Part shown: in pieces, positions 49,205-57,900 of the stretch
How positions within the stretch are numbered: the stretch's first letter is position 1
Layout: every line of letters begins with the position of its first letter
Position numbers and translations under genes: made by a program
Notes under the pieces: model-generated
Databases searched by the model: none
Told to the model about the DNA's origin: nothing
The model's input: the letters and a program-made list of their open reading frames with translations, nothing else
From: IDS-8 sp035304345
GTDB taxonomy: Bacteria > Pseudomonadota > Gammaproteobacteria > Steroidobacterales > Woeseiaceae
Direction: 5' to 3'
Length of the DNA: 64,000 bases
Assembly: GCA_035304345.1 (NCBI GenBank)
Contig: DATGQE010000042.1
Coordinates: 1-64,000 of the forward strand

Positions 49205-49786
49205 TTACGACAGCCTCGCGAGATCGTCCGGGTGGTCGATGTCCACCGCGGCTGCTTCGCACGGAACGACATGGACCCGCGCACCGGCCTTTGCGAGGAG
49301 CGACCGGGCGCCGCGATCCCCGCGGAGGGCGGCGAGCTCGTCGAAGCAGGCCGCCGGGAAGATGACCGGCGGCCCCGCGCCCCCGGCGTAGCCGGTCGCG
49401 ACGATCGCCCCGGTCGCGCTCCGCCCGCGCGCTGCCAGCGCTTCCAGGTGGCCGGCCGTGACGAGCGGCTGGTCGGCGAGCGTCAGGAGCACGGCGTCGG
49501 CTGCATGCCGCACCGCGCCGACGCCGAGCGCGATGGAGCCGCCCATGCCCTCGAACCAGCCCTCGTTGCGCAGGAAGAAGCCGGGCAGCGGCGCGCAGGC
49601 GGCGCCGACCTCCTGCCAGTCGCTGCCGACGACCAGCACGGTACGTGCGCCGCAGACCGACGCGGCCCGCTCGACCGCATGCGCCACGAGCGCGCGGCCG
49701 CGCCACGGCGCGAGCAGCTTGCGGCCGCCGAACCGGCTGCCGGCACCCGCCGCCAGGACGACGGCGAACAGGTTCCAGGACGGCAT
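49205..49786 (-). CDS. MobA/MocA-like nucleotidyltransferase
   Basis: 193 residues, NTP-transferase fold. VVLAAGAGSRFGGRKLLAPW is the nucleotide-binding signature in the MocA form (GGRKLL rather than GxDK), and LTLADQPLV supplies the metal site. MocA makes the molybdopterin cytosine dinucleotide of xanthine-dehydrogenase-type enzymes, which fits the XdhC gene at 31779. It is convergent with moaE. ATG 49786 is chosen from the family N-terminus. Confidence 0.83.
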   Translation of the reverse strand: MPSWNLFAVVLAAGAGSRFGGRKLLAPWRGRALVAHAVERAASVCGARTVLVVGSDWQEVGAACAPLPGFFLRNEGWFEGMGGSIALGVGAVRHAADAVLLTLADQPLVTAGHLEALAARGRSATGAIVATGYAGGAGPPVIFPAACFDELAALRGDRGARSLLAKAGARVHVVPCEAAAVDIDHPDDLARLS

Positions 49787-49936
49787 GAATGTCTTCCGAG
49801 CGCGTAGAGGACGGGGAGTGTGGTCCGCGAACCCGCCCGGCGCAATGATCCGCGCGGTGAAAAACGGCGATCCGCCCTTGCTCCCGCGGCGGATTCTCGG
49901 TATCTGTGTCGTGCCGGACGGACAAGGGAATCGGCA

Positions 49937-50425
49937 TTGCACGTCATAAAATCGTTAGAGGATGCGAAGGCCCTGGAGGGCAGGGAAGTCGGGCTGTCCG
50001 ACTGGATCGAGATCGATCAGGCGCGCATCGACAAGTTCGCCGAGGCCACCGGCGACTACCAGTGGATCCACGTCGATCAGGAACGCGCCGCGCGCGAGCT
50101 GCCGGGCGGGCGCACCATCGCGCACGGGTATCTCACCCTGGCCCTGATTCCCGCGCTGACCGGCCATTTCGTGCGCGTGGAGAACCTCACCCGGGCCCTG
50201 AACTACGGCTGCAACAAGGTGCGGTTCTATTCCATGGTTCCCGCCGGCAGCCGGGTACGCGCGCGCGCGGTCGTCAAGCAGGCGCGGCAGCGCGCGGGAG
50301 CCCTGCATCTCGTTTCCGAGATCACGATCGAGGTCGAAGGCCAGCGCAAGCCCGCCTGCGTCGCCGAGACCATCGGCATGTATTTTTTCGAGCGCGAGAA
50401 CTCGCAGCAGCTCACCGGGTCATGA
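49937..50425 (+). CDS. MaoC-family dehydratase (R-specific enoyl-CoA hydratase-like)
   Basis: 162 residues, single hot-dog fold. The hydratase catalytic pair is seen in ATGDYQWIHVD (Asp and His), and the GGRTIAHGYLTLALIP helix is typical of MaoC proteins. It should hydrate a 2-enoyl-CoA to the R-3-hydroxyacyl-CoA. The TTG start at 49937 is chosen because AAGGGAA lies 8 bases before it and no ATG or GTG nearby keeps the family N-terminus. It is followed by acyl-CoA ligase, SDR and thioesterase genes. Confidence 0.87.
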   Translation: MHVIKSLEDAKALEGREVGLSDWIEIDQARIDKFAEATGDYQWIHVDQERAARELPGGRTIAHGYLTLALIPALTGHFVRVENLTRALNYGCNKVRFYSMVPAGSRVRARAVVKQARQRAGALHLVSEITIEVEGQRKPACVAETIGMYFFERENSQQLTGS

Positions 50426-50540
50426 TGCTTCGTTGTGATCCGCGCCATAGAAGGCCCGCCGTCACCGGCACCGGGGCGGGGTATTCGCTTCCACCGGGGG
50501 GATTCGTGGAGCGAGGGGAAGTGATGCACGAGGGGGAACC

Positions 50541-52169
50541 ATGCGCGGCCTGATGATGGATACGCCGTTGCTGATATCCGGGATTGCGCGACATGCGGAG
50601 GCATTCTTCGGGGATCGCGAGATCGTTTCAGTCACGCAGGATACGCCGCTGCATCGCTACCGCTATTCCGATTGCATGCAGAGGGCCCGCCGCCTCGCCA
50701 ACGCGCTCGACCGCCTCGGCCTCGCCCGGGGTGACCGGGTAGCCACCCTGGCCTGGAACGATCACCGGCACCTCGAGGCCTACTACGGCATCGGCGGAGC
50801 GGGTTACGTCTGCCACACGATCAACCCTCGCCTGTTCATCGACCAGGTAGCCTTCATCATCAACCACGCTGGCGACCGCTGGATCTTCACGGATCCGATG
50901 TTCGTGCCGATGCTGGAAAAGATCGCCGACAAGACGCCTTTCGTCGAGGGCTGGGTGGTGCTCACCGACGATGCGCACATGCCGGAAACGTCGCTTCCCA
51001 ACGCGATCTCCTACGAGCACCTGATTGCCGACGAGAGCGACGAGTACGCGTGGCCGGAGCTCGACGAGCACGAGGCCGTTGCGCTCTGCTACACCTCCGG
51101 CACCACCGGGGATCCAAAGGGTGTGCTCTACAGCCAGCGTGCGATGGTCCTTCATGCCTACGCCGCGATCGCGCCGGACGTGTTGAACCTGTCGAACCGC
51201 GATTGCGTGCTGCCCGTCGTGCCGCTGTTCCACGTCAACGCGTGGGGGATTCCTTATTGCGCCGTGATGGTGGGTGCCAAGCTCGTCATGCCGGGGCCCA
51301 AGATGGGAGACGGAGAGACGCTGTGCCGGCTCATCGAGTCGGAGGGCGTCACGACCGCGCTGGGCGTGCCGACGGTCTGGTCGGCATTGCTGCAATATGC
51401 CGCGAAACACGGCAAGCGTCTCGACGGCCTGCAACGTACCATCATCGGCGGTGCCGCCGTACCCGAATCGATGATTCGCGCCTTCGAAGACGAGCACGGC
51501 GTCGAGGTGAGGCAGGGCTGGGGCATGACCGAGATGAGCCCGCTCGGGACCTGCAACACGCCGAAGGCCGGCATGGAGCGATTGCCGCGCGACGAGATCG
51601 TGAAGATCAAGGCAAAGGCCGGCCGGGGCATCTACGGTGTCGAGATGCGGATCGTCGACGACGCCGGCAAGGAATTGCCCTGGGACGGTGTCGCCTTCGG
51701 CTCGCTCCAGGTGCGCGGCCCCTGGATCTGCAGCGGCTACTTCGGGCTGGAGCACAGCCCGTCGCACACTGAGGACGGCTGGTTCGACACGGGCGACGTG
51801 GCAACGATCGATCCGCAGGGCTTCCTCGCCATCACCGATCGCACCAAGGACGTCATCAAGTCGGGGGGCGAATGGATCAGCTCCATACAGCTCGAGAACC
51901 TGGCGGTCGGTCACCCCGCGGTGCAGGAGGCCGCCGTGATCGCGGTTGCCGACGAAAAGTGGGGCGAGCGGCCGCTGCTGGTCGTCGTCAAGGCGGAAGG
52001 CAAGGATGTGACGCGCGAGGAGATGCTCGCATGGTTCGAAGGCAAGGTGGCCAAATGGTGGATACCGGACGACGTCGTCTTCGTGGACGCGATTCCGCAC
52101 ACCGCGACCGGCAAGATCAAGAAGACCGAGCTGCGCCGGCAGTTCGCCGACTACCAGTTGCCGGGTTGA
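50541..52169 (+). CDS. Medium/long-chain fatty-acid--CoA ligase (AMP-forming)
   Basis: 542 residues, ANL superfamily. The P-loop YTSGTTGDPKGVLYS (about 185-199), the adenine motif GWGMTEMSP, DGWFDTGDV and the C-terminal lysine of TATGKIKKTEL are intact. It activates a fatty or related acid to the acyl-CoA through an acyl-AMP. GAGGGGGAACC precedes ATG 50541. Fifteen bases separate it from the SDR gene, giving a probable four- or five-gene fatty-acid module. Confidence 0.9.
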   Translation: MRGLMMDTPLLISGIARHAEAFFGDREIVSVTQDTPLHRYRYSDCMQRARRLANALDRLGLARGDRVATLAWNDHRHLEAYYGIGGAGYVCHTINPRLFIDQVAFIINHAGDRWIFTDPMFVPMLEKIADKTPFVEGWVVLTDDAHMPETSLPNAISYEHLIADESDEYAWPELDEHEAVALCYTSGTTGDPKGVLYSQRAMVLHAYAAIAPDVLNLSNRDCVLPVVPLFHVNAWGIPYCAVMVGAKLVMPGPKMGDGETLCRLIESEGVTTALGVPTVWSALLQYAAKHGKRLDGLQRTIIGGAAVPESMIRAFEDEHGVEVRQGWGMTEMSPLGTCNTPKAGMERLPRDEIVKIKAKAGRGIYGVEMRIVDDAGKELPWDGVAFGSLQVRGPWICSGYFGLEHSPSHTEDGWFDTGDVATIDPQGFLAITDRTKDVIKSGGEWISSIQLENLAVGHPAVQEAAVIAVADEKWGERPLLVVVKAEGKDVTREEMLAWFEGKVAKWWIPDDVVFVDAIPHTATGKIKKTELRRQFADYQLPG

Positions 52170-52184
52170 GGCAAAGGGTCACGC

Positions 52185-52949
52185 ATGGCTGAGCCCGCAC
52201 GATTGTATGGTATGCGGGCGATCGTCACCGGCGCGTCGGACGGCATCGGCGAGGCAATCGCGCGCACGTTCGTAAAGCATGGCGCGGAAATCCTGGCTTG
52301 CGACGAGCCCGGTTCCGGCATCGACGCCACGTTCCGGCGCGTGCAGGGCGTGACACCACTCGCGTTGCCGGCGGACGCCGCGTTGCCGCAACGCCTCGCG
52401 CAGGCGAGCCAGGACGTGCTCGGCGGCGCCGACATCCTGGTCAACAACTTCACGCGGCACGTGGACGGGAGTGCGGTCGATCCGGCGGCCGTGATCGCGC
52501 GCCTCCTCGAGCGCATCCGGGAAACCACCGGCGCCCTGGTGCGGCTCCTGATGCACAGCCCGGCCGGTCGCGTCATCAACGTCGGGTTCCTGCCGAGCGC
52601 GTTCGGGCCGGCGGGGGAGGCGAACGTCGCCGCGGCGGAGAATGCGATCGCGAAGCTGACCGCGTCGCAGGCGGTCGAGCTCGGTGGCCACGGCATCAAC
52701 GCCAACTACATCCAGCCCGGTGCGATCATGACGCCGCAGAGCCGCATCGTGTTCGACGCCGACAAGGCGTTCCGGGATCGCTGCATCCGCCGGTCGGCGG
52801 CAAAACGGCTGGGAGAGCCGCTCGACGTGGCCAAGGTCGCGCTGTTCCTCGCATCCGGTGACGCGGTTTTCGTCAGCGGCACGGGCATCGCGGTTCACGG
52901 CGGACTGGTGCCGGGCGACGAAAATCCCGGCTCCCGGAGCGGCACGTGA
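52185..52949 (+). CDS. Short-chain dehydrogenase-like protein lacking the YxxxK catalytic pair
   Basis: 254 residues, classical SDR size. The cofactor motif TGASDGIG (15-22) and the NN of NNFT (87-88) are kept, but the catalytic YxxxK position reads V148-A-A-A-E152 in place of Tyr and Lys, and the expected Ser segment is atypical (INVGFLPS). It may bind a nucleotide without acting as an oxidoreductase, or use other chemistry. It shares a GTGA overlap with the thioesterase gene, so it is probably needed in the same pathway as a partner or regulator. Confidence 0.8.
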   Translation: MAEPARLYGMRAIVTGASDGIGEAIARTFVKHGAEILACDEPGSGIDATFRRVQGVTPLALPADAALPQRLAQASQDVLGGADILVNNFTRHVDGSAVDPAAVIARLLERIRETTGALVRLLMHSPAGRVINVGFLPSAFGPAGEANVAAAENAIAKLTASQAVELGGHGINANYIQPGAIMTPQSRIVFDADKAFRDRCIRRSAAKRLGEPLDVAKVALFLASGDAVFVSGTGIAVHGGLVPGDENPGSRSGT

Positions 52950-53854
52950 AGCCCGTCCTGGCGGACCTGCTCGAGCTGCTGCGCCTCGAGCGCATCGAGG
53001 AGAACATCTTCCGGGGCGAAAGCCGGGATCTCGGAGGCGACCAGGTATTCGGCGGGCAGGTGGTGGGGCAGGCGCTTTCCGCCGCTCATCACACGGTGGA
53101 CGTGGGCGAACGTTTCGCACATTCCCTGCACGCGTATTTCCTCCGCCGCGGGGACATGCACGCGCCGATCGTGTACGAGGTCGACCGTGCACGCGACGGC
53201 GGCAGCTTCTCGGTACGCCGGGTTGTCGCGATCCAGCACGGGCGGCCGATCCTGAACCTGGCCGCCTCGTTCCACAAGCGCGAGGACGGTCTCGAGCACC
53301 AGGCGCCGATGCCGAAGGTGCAAGGCCCGGAGGGCCTGAATGACGTGACCAACGTGCCGCCGGAGGTCGTCGAGCGGCTGCCGGAGAAGCTGCGGCGCTA
53401 CCTGCTGGAGAAAAGACCGTTCGAGTTCAGGCCGGTCGATCCTGTCGACTACGAGCACCCGCAGGTGCGGCCGCCTGTGAAACACGTATGGATACGGGCG
53501 ATCGACCGGCTCCCCGACGACGTGAGCCTGCACCAGAACCTGCTCGCGTACGTGTCGGACTACGAGCTGCTCGGCACCTGCATCCTGCCGCACGGGTTGG
53601 CCTTCGGGCAGGGCAACCTGCAGATGGCGAGCCTCGACCACGCGCTCTGGTTCCATCGACCCTTTCGGGTCGACGAATGGTTACTGTACACCTTCGACAG
53701 TCCGAATGCCTACGGCGCGCGCGGTCTCGCGCGCGGACAGTTCTTCAAGGAAGACGGCACCCTGGTCGCGTCGGCGGCGCAGGAGGGCCTCATCCGGGTC
53801 ATCGATCCCGCGCGCGCAAAGCCGCGCCGGTCCGATCCCCGCCTGCAGGCCTGA
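52946..53854 (+). CDS. tesB: Acyl-CoA thioesterase II (TesB-like)
   Basis: 302 residues, double hot-dog fold. IFRGESRDLGGDQVFGGQVVGQAL near residue 22 and DHALWFHRPFRVDEWLLYTFDSP near 227 are the family's two halves; the catalytic Asp of LGTCILPHGL/MASLDHALWF and its Gln/Thr partners seem intact. It hydrolyses acyl-CoA to free acid and CoA. GTG 52946 overlaps the SDR stop by 4 bases. A thioesterase ending a ligase-containing module suggests cycling or salvage of CoA. Confidence 0.9.
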   Translation: MKPVLADLLELLRLERIEENIFRGESRDLGGDQVFGGQVVGQALSAAHHTVDVGERFAHSLHAYFLRRGDMHAPIVYEVDRARDGGSFSVRRVVAIQHGRPILNLAASFHKREDGLEHQAPMPKVQGPEGLNDVTNVPPEVVERLPEKLRRYLLEKRPFEFRPVDPVDYEHPQVRPPVKHVWIRAIDRLPDDVSLHQNLLAYVSDYELLGTCILPHGLAFGQGNLQMASLDHALWFHRPFRVDEWLLYTFDSPNAYGARGLARGQFFKEDGTLVASAAQEGLIRVIDPARAKPRRSDPRLQA

Positions 53855-53886
53855 GCGGCGGGGTCACGGCCGCGCAATCGGCGGCG

Positions 53887-54630
53887 CTAGCGCGCTTTCG
53901 CCTGGTTCGCGACGGCGGCCGTGGCGGCGGCCACGGCTTCGGGATCCCCGAGGAACTCGCGGTGCACCGGGCGCAGCGAGTCGTCGAGCTCGTAGGCGAG
54001 GGGAATGCCCGTCGGGATGTTGAAGCCCGGGATGTCCTCGTCGGAAATACCGTCCAGCATCTTCACCAGCGCCCGCAGGCTGTTCCCGTGTGCCGCGACC
54101 AGCACGTGGCGGCCCGCGCGGAGCTCGGGAGCGATGCGCTCCTCCCAGCAGGGCTTCACCCGGGCCAGCGTATCCTTCAGCGATTCGGTCGCAGGCAGGT
54201 TCTCGATGCCCCGGTAGCGCACGTCGTGACGCGGATGCCGCTCGTCACTCGGGTCGAGCGGCGGCGGCGGCGTCGCGTAGCTGCGGCGCCAGACGTGCAC
54301 CTGCTCCTCGCCGTATTTCGCCGCGGTCTCCGCCTTGTTGAGACCCTGGAGCGCACCGTAATGCCGCTCGTTCAGGCGCCAGTCGCGAATGACGGGGATC
54401 CACATGCGGTCGAGCTCGTCCAGCATCAGCCACAGGGTCCGGATCGCACGCTTCAGCACGGACGTGAAGGCGATATCGAACTCGTAACCCGCCTCGCGCA
54501 GGCAGCGCCCGGCAGCGATGGCCTCCTGGCGCCCGAGCTCCGTCAGGTCCACGTCGGTCCAGCCGGTGAACAGGTTCTCGAGGTTCCATGTGCTCTGGCC
54601 GTGACGGCACAGTACGAGTTTTCCAGGCAT
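53887..54630 (-). CDS. gpmA: 2,3-bisphosphoglycerate-dependent phosphoglycerate mutase
   Basis: 247 residues. The phosphohistidine motif LCRHGQSTWNLENLFTGW (about 7-24), the second active-site set RLNERHYGALQGLNK and the HGNSLRALVK histidine are all present, as in dPGM. It interconverts 3- and 2-phosphoglycerate in glycolysis. ATG 54630 is the family start. The upstream gap carries repeat copies and the GDH terminator-like hairpin. Confidence 0.95.
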   Translation of the reverse strand: MPGKLVLCRHGQSTWNLENLFTGWTDVDLTELGRQEAIAAGRCLREAGYEFDIAFTSVLKRAIRTLWLMLDELDRMWIPVIRDWRLNERHYGALQGLNKAETAAKYGEEQVHVWRRSYATPPPPLDPSDERHPRHDVRYRGIENLPATESLKDTLARVKPCWEERIAPELRAGRHVLVAAHGNSLRALVKMLDGISDEDIPGFNIPTGIPLAYELDDSLRPVHREFLGDPEAVAAATAAVANQAKAR

Positions 54631-54697
54631 CGAGCCTCCGGGGGGATCGGTGGAAACCGCGAATTATTCCCGATTCGGGCCGAGCTTGCAGCCGATC

Positions 54698-54846
54698 GGG
54701 GACACCCACCAAGTTTCGTGGCTGTCCCGGTCCGGCCCCGATCCCGGTCCGGCCCCGATCCGGCCCTCGATCCGCCGGTTCTCCCGCCCTGCCGGGTGGG
54801 CGGGCGTCCCCCACGGTGATATCCACCAGAATTCGTGGGTGTCCCC
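54698..54846. repeat. GGGACAYCC repeats upstream of gpmA
   Basis: A forward copy GGGGACACCCACCAA (54698-54712) and a complementary copy GTGGGTGTCCCC (54835-54846); the latter pairs imperfectly with ATATCCACCAG (54820-54830) around GAATTC, giving a second hairpin-like arrangement. Confidence 0.6.
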
Positions 54847-54898
54847 AACCTCCCCGATCCCGCCGATGGCGGGCCCCCGAGAGGGGGTGGACCGGTCG

Positions 54899-54928
54899 GG
54901 GACACCCATCGACGTTGATGGGTGTCCC
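54899..54928. repeat. Perfect REPIN-like hairpin next to the glutamate dehydrogenase stop
   Basis: Two copies of the repeat stand head to head: arms GGGACACCCATC (54899-54910) and GATGGGTGTCCC (54917-54928) with a 6-base loop GACGTT. The hairpin ends 5 bases before the stop codon of the minus-strand GDH gene, so on that transcript it is a 12-bp stem right after translation ends. It can act as a terminator or mRNA end block and is the clearest paired form of the family. Confidence 0.85.
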
Positions 54929-54933
54929 GAAAG

Positions 54934-57900
54934 TCAGGCGGAGATGAGCTTGCGCAGCTCCTGGGCGGCGACCGAGAGGGCGGCGAAGTCGACCTCCTCG
55001 CGGAGCTGCATTTCCGAGAGGATGGACTGGAGCTTGCGGACGCCGGCGGCGTTGCGGGTCATCCAGCGCTCGAAGGCTTCGACCGGCGGGGTTTTGCCGC
55101 GGCCGCGCAGGAGGGTGGCGGAGAGCTCGCGGCGGATGCGGTAGAACTCGTCGCGCAGGTTGCCGCGGGCCATCGCCTGCCAGCGGCCTTCGACGGCCAT
55201 GTTCTCCACGGCGCGGTGCAGCCAGATGATGCCGAGGCGGTCGCTCAGGGCCGTGTACATGCGGGCGGTCTCGAACACGTCCTTGTCGAGCTGTTGCGCA
55301 AGATCGGCGATGTCGAGGCCGCCGCGCGTCAAAAGGAGAGCCGCCATGCGGCGCGCGAGCCGCTCGGGGACGCCCCGCTGGATGTGCTCCTCGGCGACGA
55401 GCTTCTGGCGGTCGCGCGAGGTGCCCGTCACGATGCCGAACACGCGCCCGTAGATCGTCGAGAGCCCCGGCTTCAGGTGCTCCACCGCGCTGAGGATGTC
55501 GAGGTCGGCGCCGAAGCGCTCGATGAGCCAGTAGCACGCGTGGCGCAGCACCCGGCTGACCTCGAACATCATCATGTGCTGGACCGTCGCGGGCACCTCG
55601 TTGTCGAGAGCCTCGATCTGCCGCCAGATGTCGCTGGCATCCGTGATTTCCCGCGCGGCCACGTAGGCCCGGGCGATGGTCGTCGCCTTCGCGCCGGTCT
55701 CCCGTTGCAGGCGCTGCACGAACGTCGGCCCCATCCGGTTCACGATGTTGTTCGCGATCAGCGTGGCGAGAATCTCGCGGCTCAGCCGGTGCCCGGGAAT
55801 CAGGTCGGCGTAGCGCTTGCGCAAAAGCGGCGGGAAATAACGCTGCGGGTCGACGTCGAGGAAATCGACCAAGCTTTCACCCGAAGCCGTCAGCCCGTCG
55901 TACAGGTCGATTTTCGCGTAGCTCAGGACGACGGCGATCTCGGGTCGCGTGAGCCCCTGCTTGCGCTGGCGGCGTTCCTCGATCTCGGTCTCCGACGGCA
56001 GGAACTCGAGATCGCGATCCAGCACGCCGGCACGCTCGAGGTCGGTGATGAGGCGCGCGAACTCGTCCAGGCGCTCGGGCGCCTGGGCCTCCATCATGCT
56101 GATGGCCTGGGTCTGCAGATAGTTGTTCCGCAGGACCGCCGCCGCGACGTCTTCGGTCATGTCGGCGAGCAGCCGATTGCGCTGCTTGCGGGTCAGGCCC
56201 TTCTCGTTCTCGGCGTCGCGCAGCAGGATCTTGATGTTGACCTCGCGGTCCGAGCTGTCCACCCCGGCGGAGTTGTCGATGAAATCCGTGTTGATGCGGC
56301 CGCCGCGCAGGGCGTACTCGATGCGTGCCCGCTGCGTGAATCCGAGGTTGCCGCCCTCGCCGACCACCTTGCAGCGCAGCTCGTTGGCGTTCACGCGCAC
56401 GTTGTCGTTGCCCTTGTCGCCGACGTCCGCGTGGCTCTCGGTGCTGGCCTTCACGTAAGTCCCGATGCCGCCGTTCCAGATGAGGTCCACCGGCATCCGG
56501 AGGATGGCCCGGATCACCTCCATCGGCTGCATCGACGCTTCTTCCACCCCCAGGAGGCGCCTTGCTTCCTTGCTCAGCTTGATCTGCTTGGCCTGGCGCG
56601 AGTACACGCCGCCGCCCTTCGAGATCAGCTCCTCGCGGTAATCCGCCCAGCTCGAGCGCGGCATGCGGAACAGCCGCTCGCGCTCGGCATAGCTGGCCTC
56701 CGGGTCCGGGTCGGGATCGATGAAAATGTGCTGGTGGTTGAACGCGGCGACGAGCTTGATCTTGCGCGACAGCAACATGCCGTTGCCGAACACGTCGCCG
56801 CTCATGTCGCCGATGCCGGCTACCGTGAACGGATCGGTCTGCACGTTGATCCCGATCTCGCGGAAGTGCCGCTTCACGGCTTCCCACGCCCCGCGAGCCG
56901 TGATCCCCATCTTCTTGTGGTCGTACCCGGCCGAGCCTCCCGAGGCGAAGGCGTCGTCGAGCCAGAAGCCGTACTCCTTCGAGATCTCGTTCGCGATGTC
57001 GGAGAACGTCGCCGTGCCCTTATCGGCGGCCACGACGAGATAGGGATCCTCGCCGTCACGGCGCACGACGTTCGGCGGCGGCACGACCTTGCCATCCACC
57101 ACGTTGTCGGTGACGTCCAGCAGGCCGCAGATGAAGGTGCGGTAGCAGGCGACGACCTCCTTCATGATGGCGTCGCGATCACCTTCCGGCAGCCGCTTCG
57201 GCACGAAGCCGCCCTTGGCCCCGGTCGGCACGATCACGGTGTTCTTCACGACCTGCGCCTTCAGGAGCCCGAGGACCTCCGTGCGGAAATCCTCGCGGCG
57301 ATCCGACCAGCGGATCCCGCCGCGTGCAATTGCGCCGTTTCGCAGGTGCACGCCCTCGACGGCCGGCGAGTACACGAAGATCTCGTACTTCGGTCGTGGC
57401 CGCGGCATCTCGACCATCCTCTCCGGATCGAGCTTGATCGAGATGTAGTCCTTGCGCCGGCCCTCGCGATCCACCTGGAAGTAATTGCTGCGCAGCGTCG
57501 CGCTCACCGCTCCCGCGAATGCGCTGAGGATGCGGTCCTCGTCGATGTTCCGCGCCCGCGCCACGCCGCGCTCGATCGCGGCAGATACGACCGCCAGCTT
57601 GTCGCGCCGCTCGGCCCGGCTCAGGCCGGGGTGGAACTGCAGCTCGAACTGGCGCACGAGCTGCTGCACCAGGCCGGCGTGCTGCACGAGCACGTCCTCC
57701 ATGTAGTTCTGGCTGAACGGAATGCCGATCTGCAGCAGGTACTTCGCGTAGCAGCGGATCAGTGCGACCTGGCGCCAGTTCAGGCCGGCGATGAGCACCA
57801 GCCGGTTGAGGCCGTCATTCTCCGCCTTGCCGTCCAGCACCTGCCGGAACGTGTCCTCGAAGCGCTCTGCCGCGGCCTCGATGTCCAGCTCCGGCGTCTG

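Larger units (their letters stand above)
54631..54933. other. gpmA upstream gap with repeats
   Basis: 303 bases without a gene, between divergent gpmA promoter and the GDH 3' end. It holds repeat copies at 54698-54712 and 54835-54846, a weaker palindromic pair at 54818-54846 around GAATTC, tandem GGCCCCGATCC(C)GG strings at about 54728-54768, and the perfect repeat hairpin at 54899-54928. Confidence 0.6.
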
